A stretch of DNA of 64,000 bases from assembly GCF_000183545.2 (NCBI RefSeq), contig NZ_JH976535.1, positions 983,890 to 1,047,889 of the forward strand. The letters run 5' to 3'. The notes under the pieces are model-generated. The model was given only the letters and a program-made list of their open reading frames with translations. It was not told the DNA's origin and did no database searches. Below, in pieces: positions 39,173 to 48,081 of the stretch. The first letter of the stretch is position 1, and the number at the start of each line of letters is the position of its first letter. Source of the stretch: Thermaerobacter subterraneus DSM 13965 (lineage in GTDB: Bacteria; Bacillota; Sulfobacillia; Thermaerobacterales; Thermaerobacteraceae). The translations under genes were made by a program, and so were the position numbers.

Positions 39173-39208
39173 CAAAGAAGAAGCCCCTTCCGAAGGAGGA
39201 AGGGGCTT
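39173..39208 (-). terminator. Terminator of the second SAM-I riboswitch
   Basis: AAGCCCCTTC (39181-39190) pairs with GAAGGGGCTT (39199-39208). Read leftward it is followed by CTTCTTT. Confidence 0.8.
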
Positions 39209-39240
39209 GGTGATCGCAGCAGGGTCCCCGTCCCCCTTCT

Positions 39241-39350
39241 CTCATCTCTCGGCTCCCGGAGGGAGCCGCGGGAGTTGGCACCGCACGACCAAGGTCGCCG
39301 GTTGCCGCGGCGTCATCGGGCCCGTCCCTCGACCGCTCTGGATAAGAGAG
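39241..39350 (-). promoter_or_regulatory. SAM-I (S-box) riboswitch before the metF/metB-type operon
   Basis: On the minus strand: CTCTCTTATC-CAGAG (P1), G-A-G-G-G-A-C-G-G-G-C-C-C-G-A-T-G-A-C-G-C-C, C-G-G-C-A-A-C-C, G-G-T-G-C-C-A-A-C-T-C-C and a closing GAGATGAGAG. The core closely resembles that of the metE riboswitch 9.6 kb away. Downstream lies the terminator at 39181-39208, then the operon. Confidence 0.95.
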
Positions 39351-39379
39351 GGGTCGGCCGGCTCGGCCGGCCGCATCCG

Positions 39380-39408
39380 TTGTCAATGGAGATTACGCAC
39401 AGTATAGC
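39380..39408 (+). promoter_or_regulatory. Promoter toward menA
   Basis: TTGTCA (39380-39385), 17-bp spacer, TATAGC (39403-39408). It overlaps the divergent promoter of the SAM riboswitch transcript. Confidence 0.6.
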
Positions 39409-39429
39409 CGGGTTCCGCCATCCCGACAA
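39401..39429 (-). promoter_or_regulatory. Promoter of the metF/metB-type SAM riboswitch transcript
   Basis: Minus strand TTGTCG (39429-39424), 17-bp spacer, TATACT (39406-39401). Predicted start is about 45 nt before the riboswitch. Confidence 0.65.
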
Positions 39430-39585
39430 CAGGTCAGAGCCGGTTTCCTTCGCTACAATAAAAGGCGTGCAACCGGCGACGTTCGGCAGGGCCGCCGGTA
39501 CGTTTGAGCGGTGGAACCGCAGGCGGGACGCCCAGACGGGGGCTCACCCGGCCGGCGGGCAGGCGCAGGATGGGGGAGAGATCCG

Positions 39586-40581
39586 GTGCACCAGGCGGAC
39601 GAACACGGCCCGGCCATGGCACGGGCGGCGGCCGCGGGCGCAGGGGCCGAGGCGCCCACCGCCCGCTCCTGGCGCCTGCTGGCCCGGGCCTGGTTCCAGG
39701 CCAGCCGCCCCCACCTCAAGCCGGTCACCATCATCCCCGTGCTGGTGGGGATCCTGGTGGCCGGCGGGGAGGGCCACTTCGACCCCTGGCTGGCGCTGCT
39801 CACCATGCTGGGCAGCCTGGCCATCCACGCCGGCACCGACATGGCCAACGACTACTTCGACTACATCATGTACGAGGGCGATGCGCCCTTCACCGGCGGC
39901 AGCGGCGTGATCCAGGCGGGGTGGCTCAGCCCGGACAGCCTGCGCCGGGGAGCCTGGGCCACCTTCGGCTTCGGCGCTCTGGTGGGCGGCTACCTGGCCG
40001 CCCGCACGGGCTGGCCCGCCCTGGCCTTCGGCCTGCTGGGCATCGCCAGCGGGCTCTTCTACACGGCTCCGCCCGTCCGCTACGGCTACCGCGGGCTCGG
40101 CGAGGTCATGGTGGGACTCAACATGGGCGCGGTGCTGGTGCTGGGTTCGTACTACGTCCAGGCCCGCACCCTTTCCCTGGAGGCGCTGGTGGCCTCCTTG
40201 CCCCTGGTGTCCCTGGTGGCCCTGATCCTCTATGCCGAGTCGATCCACGACATCGAAGAAGACCGGGCCACCGGCAAGATGACCGTAGCGGCGCGGCTGG
40301 GAGAGACGCGCGCCCTGCGCCTGTACTTCGGGTGGGTGGCGGCCACGGCGGTGCTGATCGTCGCCGGGGTGGCGGCCGGGCGGCTGCCCGCCCTGGTGCT
40401 GGTCACGCTGGTGCCCGCGGCCCGCTGCCTGCGGCAGGCCCCGCTCTTCCTGGCCCGGCCCTACCGGCACCAGGACCTTTACCGGCTGGGCCGGCTGGCC
40501 CTGGGGCTCTACAAGGCGGCGGGGGTCTCGCTGGTGGCGGGATACGGCTGGTGGTGGCTGCGGTCGGCCCTGTGGTCCTGA
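39586..40581 (+). CDS. menA: 1,4-dihydroxy-2-naphthoate prenyltransferase (UbiA family)
   Basis: A 331-aa polytopic UbiA-family protein with the first Asp-rich motif N-D-Y-F-D-Y, the second D-I-E-E-D, and F-Y-T-A-P-P-V-R-Y-G-Y-R-G-L-G-E. It attaches the polyprenyl tail to dihydroxynaphthoate in the membrane. The GTG at 39586 is chosen because GGGGGAGAG lies just upstream. About 40 N-terminal residues are Ala-rich. The men genes downstream support MenA over other UbiA activities. Confidence 0.9.
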   Translation: MHQADEHGPAMARAAAAGAGAEAPTARSWRLLARAWFQASRPHLKPVTIIPVLVGILVAGGEGHFDPWLALLTMLGSLAIHAGTDMANDYFDYIMYEGDAPFTGGSGVIQAGWLSPDSLRRGAWATFGFGALVGGYLAARTGWPALAFGLLGIASGLFYTAPPVRYGYRGLGEVMVGLNMGAVLVLGSYYVQARTLSLEALVASLPLVSLVALILYAESIHDIEEDRATGKMTVAARLGETRALRLYFGWVAATAVLIVAGVAAGRLPALVLVTLVPAARCLRQAPLFLARPYRHQDLYRLGRLALGLYKAAGVSLVAGYGWWWLRSALWS

Positions 40582-40839
40582 CAGGACCGGGGGTTTGCGG
40601 GAGCGAGCCGGCCGGCCGGGCCCGGCCGCCCGCCATGGGCCGAGCCCGTCGCCGGGGCCGCCGGTCTTGAGGGTCCCGGCGGCCTGGGTGCAACGGGGTT
40701 GGGGCCGGCGTAGCCGGCAGCCGGGCGGGGCGAGCCGCCGGGCGAGGCGGGCGCACGGGTGTGGCCGACCCTGCCCGGCCGGGTGGCCTTGAGGAAGGGA
40801 TCTGGGCCTCGCTCACGAACATCCCTGCTTTGGGTCGCC

Positions 40840-40868
40840 GGTGAATGAATGTTCACCCAGAGTTCACC
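40840..40868. promoter_or_regulatory. Inverted and direct repeat upstream of menF
   Basis: GGTGAA-n6-TTCACC (40840-40857) is a perfect inverted repeat. GTTCACC then recurs 11 bp on (40851 and 40862). It resembles a transcription-factor site, and the direct repeats share the 11-bp phasing of the Pho box. Nothing else was recognised in 40582-40946. Confidence 0.4.
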
Positions 40869-40946
40869 GGGGACGCCAGCCGTTGCCGATTCGAGGAACC
40901 AGCAATCCGCCGGGTTCGGCGAACTTACGATCCTTAGGATAGAGGG

Positions 40947-42785
40947 ATGACACCCTTGGCCAGGGAAGTGCCCCGTCTTGCGTCCCTCACGGGACCCGTC
41001 AGTCGCGATCTGGACCGGCTCCATGCCCGGGCCCGGGACCAGGCCCGGCGCGGGCGGCGGCCTGCCGTGGTGAGCTTTACCGTCGCCGCCGAGGACCTGG
41101 ACCCCATCGCGCTGTGGGAGGGCGCCGCCATCCTGACCCACGAGCGGGCGCTCTGGTCTGCTCCGGGCGGCACCATGGCCATGGTCGCCCTGGGGGCGGC
41201 AGCCGTCCTGGAAGCCGGTCCAGGTCCGGATGCGGCGGCCGGGCCGGAAGCGGCCGGCGCCGGCCCCGCCGCGCCCCTGGCCGCCATCGCCCCGGCCCTG
41301 GCTTCCGCCTGGCAGGCCCTGTGCGAGGGTGCGCTCATCGATGCGCCCCACGGCGTGTGGGGAACGGGACCGGTGGTGGTGGGGGGCTTCGCCTTCGACC
41401 CCCAGGAGGCGGCGGATTCGCTGTGGGCCGGCTTCCCCGCGGCGCGCTTCGTCCTGCCGGAGCTGCTGGTCACCCGGACAGGCGGCGGGACCTGGCTCAC
41501 CTTCAACCGGGTGGTGGTCCCCGGGGTGGTGACGGCGGCGGAGAGGGGGGCCGGGACCCCGGCCGCCGCGGGCGCGGGTGGCGAGGGAGCCGGGTGGGTT
41601 TTCCCCGGGGGCATCCGGCTGCGCGTGCCCGCGGCGGCCACCACCGCCGCCGGCGAGCGCGGCCGCCGCTGGCTCTCGCTGCTGGCCGTCGCTTCAACGG
41701 CCGGGCGGCGCCCGGGAAGCGGCGGGACGGACCCCCGAGGGCCTGCCGGTGCCCCGGGCCCTGGCGGGCCGGGCAAGGCGGAGGCCGGGCCAGGCGGCCG
41801 GGCCGGTCTTCAACTGGCCGGAGCCGCAGGGCTCGGTGCTGCGCCCGGTGCACCGGGCTGGCCTGGGTCAGCCGGCGGTCGGGAGGGGTCCGGTTCGTCC
41901 GCCCGGCCGCACGGGGCCGGTGGATTCCCGTCCCTGCTGGGTGCGCGGGCGGTGCCCGGCCGGGACGAGTGGGAGGCGATGCTCGGCGCGGCGCTGGACG
42001 CCATCGGCCGGGGCGAGCTGGCCAAGGTGGTCCTGGCGCGCCGCCTGCACCTGCGGGCCGCGGCGGCCTTCGATCCCGGGACGGCCCTGCGCCGGCTCCA
42101 GGCCGGTTACCCCGAATGCTTCATCTTCGCCGTGGCCCGAGACCGGACCGTCTTCCTGGGGGCCACGCCCGAACGGCTGGTGCGGCTGCGGGACCGGCGG
42201 GTCGAGACGGCCGCGGTGGCCGGTTCGACCGCGCGGGGGGCGACCCCTGAGGCCGACGCTGCCCTGGCCCGGGAGCTGCTGGCCAGTCCCAAGGAACGGG
42301 AAGAACATGCGCTGGTGGTGCGGATGCTGCGGGACACCCTGGGGCCGGTGTGCCGGGTGCTGGACGTCCCGGCGGAGCCCCGCCTGCTCCAGCTGCGGAA
42401 CGTGCAGCACCTGTACACGCCCATCACGGGGGTGGTCGATGGCGCCACGGTGCCGGAGCTGGTGGCGCGGCTCCATCCCACACCGGCCCTGGGCGGCTGG
42501 CCGCGGGAGCGGGCCCTGGCGTTCATCCGTCGCTGGGAGGGCGGAAGCCGGGGCTGGTACGCGGCTCCCCTGGGCTGGTTCGACCACCGGGGGGAGGGGG
42601 AGATGGCGGTGGCCATCCGCTCGGGGGTGGTGCGGGGGCCCGAGGCGTGGCTCTTTGCCGGCTGCGGCGTGGTGGCGGGGTCGGACCCCGGGCGCGAATG
42701 GCAGGAGACGGCCCTGAAGCTGCAGCCGCTGGCCGCTGCCCTGGGGGTGGAACCCGGCGCCCCGGAGGTGGACCACGGTGGCTGA
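40947..42785 (+). CDS. menF: Isochorismate synthase (menaquinone-specific)
   Basis: A 612-aa chorismate-binding enzyme. The catalytic half is intact: K-V-V-L-A-R-R, F-I-F-A-V-A-R-D-R-T-F-L-G-A-T-P-E-R-L-like region, A-G-S-T-A-R-G, E-H-x-L-V-V, L-H-P-T-P-A-L-G-G-W-P and a final G-C-G-V-V-A-G-S-D-P. Inserts rich in Gly/Ala/Pro sit at about 90-113 and 251-333, explaining the length over the usual 430-460 aa. The stop lies inside the menD start region (8-nt overlap). Confidence 0.92.
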   Translation: MTPLAREVPRLASLTGPVSRDLDRLHARARDQARRGRRPAVVSFTVAAEDLDPIALWEGAAILTHERALWSAPGGTMAMVALGAAAVLEAGPGPDAAAGPEAAGAGPAAPLAAIAPALASAWQALCEGALIDAPHGVWGTGPVVVGGFAFDPQEAADSLWAGFPAARFVLPELLVTRTGGGTWLTFNRVVVPGVVTAAERGAGTPAAAGAGGEGAGWVFPGGIRLRVPAAATTAAGERGRRWLSLLAVASTAGRRPGSGGTDPRGPAGAPGPGGPGKAEAGPGGRAGLQLAGAAGLGAAPGAPGWPGSAGGREGSGSSARPHGAGGFPSLLGARAVPGRDEWEAMLGAALDAIGRGELAKVVLARRLHLRAAAAFDPGTALRRLQAGYPECFIFAVARDRTVFLGATPERLVRLRDRRVETAAVAGSTARGATPEADAALARELLASPKEREEHALVVRMLRDTLGPVCRVLDVPAEPRLLQLRNVQHLYTPITGVVDGATVPELVARLHPTPALGGWPRERALAFIRRWEGGSRGWYAAPLGWFDHRGEGEMAVAIRSGVVRGPEAWLFAGCGVVAGSDPGREWQETALKLQPLAAALGVEPGAPEVDHGG

Positions 42786-45700
42786 GCCGGTCGGAGCAGG
42801 CCCCCAAGGGCGGCGGGAGGAGCCCGGCGCAGGAAGGGCCGGCGCCGCGGCCGGGCCCGCCGCGGGGGGTGCGGTGGCCGGTGCATCCTCCGGCGGGGGC
42901 GATGCCGGCAGCAGGACCGCGGGAGCCTGGGGCGCCGCTGGGGCGGCCGTGCCGGCCGGGCCTGCTGGGTCCGCCGGGCCCTCCGGCCCGGGGGCCATTG
43001 CGCCCGCCGTGGCGCCCGGATCTGCCGCCCTCGGGGGGCCGGACCGGGGCCGGATCAACCTGGTCTGGGCCCTGGCCCTGGTGGACGGCCTGGTGAGCGC
43101 GGGGGTCGAGCACGTGGTGGTGTGCCCGGGGTCCCGGTCCACGCCCCTGGCCCTGGCGGCGGCCCGGCATCCGGGCGTGCGGCTCTGGGTGCAGCTGGAC
43201 GAGCGCTCGGCGGCCTTCTTCGCCCTGGGGCTCGGGCGCGCCACGGGCCGGCCGGCGGCGGTGGTGGCCACGTCGGGGACGGCGCCGGCCAACTTCTACC
43301 CGGCGGTGATCGAAGCGCGCTACGGCCGGGTTCCGCTGGTGGTCCTCTCCGCCGACCGCCCCCACGAGCTGCGGGAGTTCGGCGCCTCCCAGACCGTCGA
43401 CCAGATCCACCTCTACGGCCGGCACGCCAAGTGGTTCGCCGACCTGCCCCTGCCGGAAGACGACCCCGCCGCCCGCGCCTACGTGACCCGGACGGCGGTG
43501 CGCGCCGTGACCGAGGCCCTGGCGGCCCCGGCGGGCCCCGTCCACCTGAACGTGCCCTTCCGGGAGCCCCTGGTGCCCGAGGCGCCGGTCGAACTCTGGC
43601 CGGCCGGGCAGGGCGCCTCATCCCATCCCGCTGCGGTGGGCGGCTCCGCAGCCGCTGAAGCCGTTGGCCTGATGGGAGGCCTCGCGGCCGTTGAACGGCG
43701 GCGGGCCGGGGGGGAGCCGGTTGGTCAGCGGCCATCGGAACGGGAAGCCGTCGAGGCGCACCTCGCCGGCCAGGTGCGGCCGGCGGGCCAGGCGCCGCTC
43801 GGCGCCGCAGCGCGGCTCGCCGGGGCGGGCCATGCCCAGCCGCTCGCTGGGCCGTGGCCTGCCCGGTCGCGGCCTGCACAGCCGGGGCCTGCCCGGCCGC
43901 GGCTCGTCGAGCCGAGGCTTGGCGCCGGTGCCCTGACGGAAGCCCAGGCCCACGAGCTCTTCGGCTTGCTGGCCGGCGCGAGGCGGGGGCTCATCGTCTG
44001 CGGGCCCCTTTCCCCCGCACTGGCGGCGGCCCCCGGTGTGGGGCCGGCGGCAGGCGGTCCCGGCGGCGCACCGGCCTCCCCGGCGGAGGGACCGCCCCTG
44101 GCCGTGGCGGTGACCCGGCTGGCCCAGCGCCTTGGCCTGCCCGTGTTGGCGGACCCCCTGTCCGGGGTGCGGTGCGGCTCCCATGTGGTGCCGGGGCCGG
44201 TCCCGGGCCCCATCATCGACGCCTACGACGCGTTCCTGCGGGTCCCCGGCCTGGCAAGGGCCCTGGCCCCCGACGTGGTCCTGCGCCTGGGCGGCATGCC
44301 GGTGTCCAAGCCCCTGGCCCAGTTCCTGGAGCGGCACCCCGGGGCCGTGCAGGTGGTGATCGACGAGGGCGGCTGGCCCGACCCCAGCCACGGGGCAGCG
44401 CTGGTGGTACGGGCGGACCCCGTGCAGGCCTGCTGGCAGCTGGCGCAGCTAGCGGCGGCCCATGGCGGGGACGAACCGGCCCGGGCCCGGCAGGACCAGC
44501 CGGCGGCCGGGCAAGGCGAGCCCCAGGCCCTGGCTGGTGCGGCGGGTGAAGCCGCCCCGGGGACGGAGACCCGGCGGTGCGCCGGGACGGGGGCCGGAGC
44601 CGTCGCGGGGACGCAGACCCTGCGACCCCCGGGGACGGGGGCCGAAGCCGTAGCGGGGACGGAGCCCGCCGGGACGGGGATGGCATCCCGGGCGGGCGGC
44701 CCGCCGGCGACCCGGGATCAGGGCGCGCTGTCCAGCCCGGGGGCCGCCGGTTCCTCCACAGGTTTCTCCAGCGCGATCGTCCCGGCCGGTTCGGCAGCCG
44801 CCGGCGGTCCGGCGCAGCCGGTTCCGGTGCCCGGCGATACCTTGAGTCCTGCGGGCGGCAGTTCCTGGCTGGGCCTCTGGCAGCGCCTCAACCACATCGC
44901 CCGCCAGGCCATGGCCCGCCAGCTGGCCCGGTGGGACGAACCGGCCGAGCCCCGGGTGGCGGCGGAACTGGCCCGGCTCCTGCCTGCGGGCACCCTGCTC
45001 TTTACCGGCAACAGCATGCCCGTCCGGGACGTGGACACCTTCTTTCCGGCGGGCCCGCACCCCGTCCGCATCCTGGCCAACCGCGGAGCCGCCGGCATCG
45101 ACGGGGTGGTCTCCACCGCCGCAGGGGTGGCGGCGGCCGGCGAGGGGCCCGTGGTGCTGCTGCTCGGCGACCTCTCCTTCTATCACGACCTCAACGGCCT
45201 CTGGGCGGCCGCCCGCTACGGGCTGCCGCTGGTGGCGGTGGTGGTGAACAACGACGGCGGGGGGATCTTCTCCTTCCTGGCCCAGAGCCGGCTGGATCCG
45301 GCGGAGTTCGAGGTGCTCTGGGGCACGCCCCACGGGCTGGACTTTCGCCATGCAGCGGCCCTGTACGGGATCCCCTACCGCCGGGTCGACACCTGGGATG
45401 ACTTCCGGGCGGCCGTGCAGGAGGCGCTGGACCGGGCGCGGGGTGGTGGTGGAACCGGCCTTCCGGGCGCCCCGGCCCCGGGCACCCTTGCGGAGCGCAC
45501 CGGCCCTGCGGACGGCAGCACCCCTGGCCCGTCCATCATCGAGATCCGGACGAACCGGCAGCGCAATGTGGACCACCACCGGCAGATCTGGCAGGCGGTG
45601 GCGGCGGCGCTGGCAGAGGCCGGGCTGGCCGGCGCGCCGCCGGAGGCGGCCACCGCCCGGGCCCTGGAGCCCGCCGGCGATGGGGCTGCGGCGGGTTCAG

Positions 45701-46749
45701 CCCCCCCGGCAGCGGAAGGCAGGGGGGGGCCAGGCCAGGAGGACCCGGCATCCCGGCCGGCAGAGGTGCTGGCAGTGGCCGGCGGGCAGGTTCGAGCCCC
45801 GGGAGCCGGTGGGAAGGCTCCAGAGCCTGGGGTTGCGCCGCCGGCCGGGGGCGCCCAGGCCGGGTTCGTCCGGGTCCGCGGGGCCCGCTATTACGTCGAA
45901 GCCGAAGGCTGGCCACTCCGCCACCATCTGGAGCTGGGGCCGCTCCTACCGGCGCTCCTGCCGGCAGGGGGCAGCTTCAGGCTCCCGGAGCCGGCGCTGC
46001 TGCTCCACGGCTTCACCGGCAGCACCGCCACCTGGGTGGGGGTCTGGTCCCAGCTGGCCGCCGCGGGGCCGCTGCTGGCCGTGGACCTTCTGGGCCACGG
46101 CCGCTCGGCGGCGCCGGCCGGCCCGGACCGGTACCGCATGGAGGAGCAGGTCGCCGACCTGGTGGCCCTGCTTGACCGGCTGGGCATCGGGCGGGTGCAC
46201 CTGGTGGGCTACTCCATGGGCGGGCGGGTGGCCCTGAGCCTGGCGGCCGCGGCGCCGGAGCGGGTGGCTTCGCTGGTGCTGGAGTCGTCGTCGCCCGGGC
46301 TGGCCGATCCCGCCGAGCGGGAGGCCCGCCGCCGGTCCGACGAGGCCCTGGCGCGCCGGATCGAGGAGGAGGGGGTCGGGGCCTTCACGCGGGCCTGGGA
46401 AGAGCTGCCCCTCTTTGCCGGGCTTAAGGACCTCGACCCCGCGGCCCGGGCGTCGGTCCGGGCCGCCCGCCTGGCCCAGCGGCCGCGGGGGCTGGCCGGC
46501 AGCCTGCGGGGCATGGGGGCCGGGGTTCAGCCGCCCCTCTGGGACCGCCTGCCGGACCTGCCCATGCCGGTGCTCTGCCTGGCGGGCGCGGCCGATGCCA
46601 AGTACGCCGCCCTGGCCCGCACCATGGCCGAGCGGATTCCGCGCGGGCGGGCAGTGATCGTCCCGGGGGCAGGGCACACCGTCCACCTGGAAGAACCGGC
46701 CGCCTTCGTCCGGGAGGTGGGAGCCTTCTGGCGGGAGCACCGGCCGTGA
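42778..46749 (+). CDS. menD-menH: MenD-MenH fusion: SEPHCHC synthase and SHCHC synthase
   Basis: One open frame of 1323 aa. Residues about 85-935 are MenD, a ThDP enzyme: W-V-Q-L-D-E-R-S-A-A-F catalytic Glu region, P-G-S-R-S-T-P-L-A-L, T-S-G-T-A-P-A-N-F-Y-P-A-V, and V-V-V-N-N-D-G-G-G-I-F near the ThDP site. After a 90-residue linker, residues about 1030-1323 are an alpha/beta hydrolase matching MenH: nucleophile in G-Y-S-M-G-G (about 1145), His in G-A-G-H-T-V-H (about 1299). Large low-complexity inserts (275-385, 561-696) lie within MenD. The two parts catalyse consecutive steps. The GTG start overlaps menF by 8 nt. Confidence 0.93.
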   Translation: MAEPVGAGPQGRREEPGAGRAGAAAGPAAGGAVAGASSGGGDAGSRTAGAWGAAGAAVPAGPAGSAGPSGPGAIAPAVAPGSAALGGPDRGRINLVWALALVDGLVSAGVEHVVVCPGSRSTPLALAAARHPGVRLWVQLDERSAAFFALGLGRATGRPAAVVATSGTAPANFYPAVIEARYGRVPLVVLSADRPHELREFGASQTVDQIHLYGRHAKWFADLPLPEDDPAARAYVTRTAVRAVTEALAAPAGPVHLNVPFREPLVPEAPVELWPAGQGASSHPAAVGGSAAAEAVGLMGGLAAVERRRAGGEPVGQRPSEREAVEAHLAGQVRPAGQAPLGAAARLAGAGHAQPLAGPWPARSRPAQPGPARPRLVEPRLGAGALTEAQAHELFGLLAGARRGLIVCGPLSPALAAAPGVGPAAGGPGGAPASPAEGPPLAVAVTRLAQRLGLPVLADPLSGVRCGSHVVPGPVPGPIIDAYDAFLRVPGLARALAPDVVLRLGGMPVSKPLAQFLERHPGAVQVVIDEGGWPDPSHGAALVVRADPVQACWQLAQLAAAHGGDEPARARQDQPAAGQGEPQALAGAAGEAAPGTETRRCAGTGAGAVAGTQTLRPPGTGAEAVAGTEPAGTGMASRAGGPPATRDQGALSSPGAAGSSTGFSSAIVPAGSAAAGGPAQPVPVPGDTLSPAGGSSWLGLWQRLNHIARQAMARQLARWDEPAEPRVAAELARLLPAGTLLFTGNSMPVRDVDTFFPAGPHPVRILANRGAAGIDGVVSTAAGVAAAGEGPVVLLLGDLSFYHDLNGLWAAARYGLPLVAVVVNNDGGGIFSFLAQSRLDPAEFEVLWGTPHGLDFRHAAALYGIPYRRVDTWDDFRAAVQEALDRARGGGGTGLPGAPAPGTLAERTGPADGSTPGPSIIEIRTNRQRNVDHHRQIWQAVAAALAEAGLAGAPPEAATARALEPAGDGAAAGSAPPAAEGRGGPGQEDPASRPAEVLAVAGGQVRAPGAGGKAPEPGVAPPAGGAQAGFVRVRGARYYVEAEGWPLRHHLELGPLLPALLPAGGSFRLPEPALLLHGFTGSTATWVGVWSQLAAAGPLLAVDLLGHGRSAAPAGPDRYRMEEQVADLVALLDRLGIGRVHLVGYSMGGRVALSLAAAAPERVASLVLESSSPGLADPAEREARRRSDEALARRIEEEGVGAFTRAWEELPLFAGLKDLDPAARASVRAARLAQRPRGLAGSLRGMGAGVQPPLWDRLPDLPMPVLCLAGAADAKYAALARTMAERIPRGRAVIVPGAGHTVHLEEPAAFVREVGAFWREHRP
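44582..44690 (+). repeat. 48-bp tandem repeat inside a menD insert
   Basis: Two imperfect units encode A-G-T-G-A-G-A-V-A-G-T and P-G-T-G-A-E-A-V-A-G-T, followed by a partial third. They lie in the insert before the ThDP-binding half, which suggests growth by slippage. Confidence 0.55.
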
Positions 46750-46881
46750 TCCGGGAAAGCCCGGGCGCGAAAGCCCTGGCGGGCCCCGGGCAGCCGGAAG
46801 ATGGCCCCGCCGCCCGGTTGCCGGTGCGGCGCGGGTCGCCGCCGCCCCAAGAGTCCGGCCCGCCCAAGGTCCGCCCGGCGT

Positions 46882-46938
46882 GCTACGATGGCGCGGCGGG
46901 TACCACGGCGTGGTAGGTACCATGGCGTACTACGATGG
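46882..46938 (+). repeat. Imperfect repeats upstream of menB
   Basis: GGTACCAYGGCGT occurs twice with 17-bp spacing (about 46899 and 46916), flanked on each side by CTACGATGG (46883 and 46930). CTACGAT looks like a -10 sequence, so the block could carry promoters or a regulator site. Confidence 0.4.
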
Positions 46939-46980
46939 ACAGGCAGCCCGAAGGGGCAGAGTCACCGGGGAGGGAAGGGG

Positions 46981-47817
<837 letters not shown>

Positions 47818-47872
47818 TGGGCACACCGCGGTTCCATGCATGGGTTCGGTCCGCCCACCGATGTTGACCGGA

Positions 47873-47906
47873 GGCCCCGCTGTTCCGCGGGGCCATTGTG
47901 TTGCTT
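47873..47906 (+). terminator. Terminator after menB
   Basis: GGCCCCGC (47873-47880) pairs with GCGGGGCC (47887-47894), followed by ATTGTGTTGCTT, a broken U-tract. Confidence 0.65.
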
Positions 47907-47964
47907 CAAGTAGGCACGGCTGCAGCGGGTTCGGTGCAGGCCGGGTTACCGTGACCGGTGTCCC

Positions 47965-47993
47965 TTGCGCCCGGGAGCGCCCTGGGATTTAAT
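47965..47993 (+). promoter_or_regulatory. Promoter of the TcyP-like transporter gene
   Basis: TTGCGC (47965-47970), 17-bp spacer, TTTAAT (47988-47993), leaving a leader of about 80 nt. Confidence 0.55.
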
Positions 47994-48081
47994 GAGTATG
48001 CCGAGCGGATTAGGAGGGATGCTGCGGGACCACCGCGGCGGCCGCAGCAGGGGAAACCGGGCAGGTAAGGAGGATCCCGCA

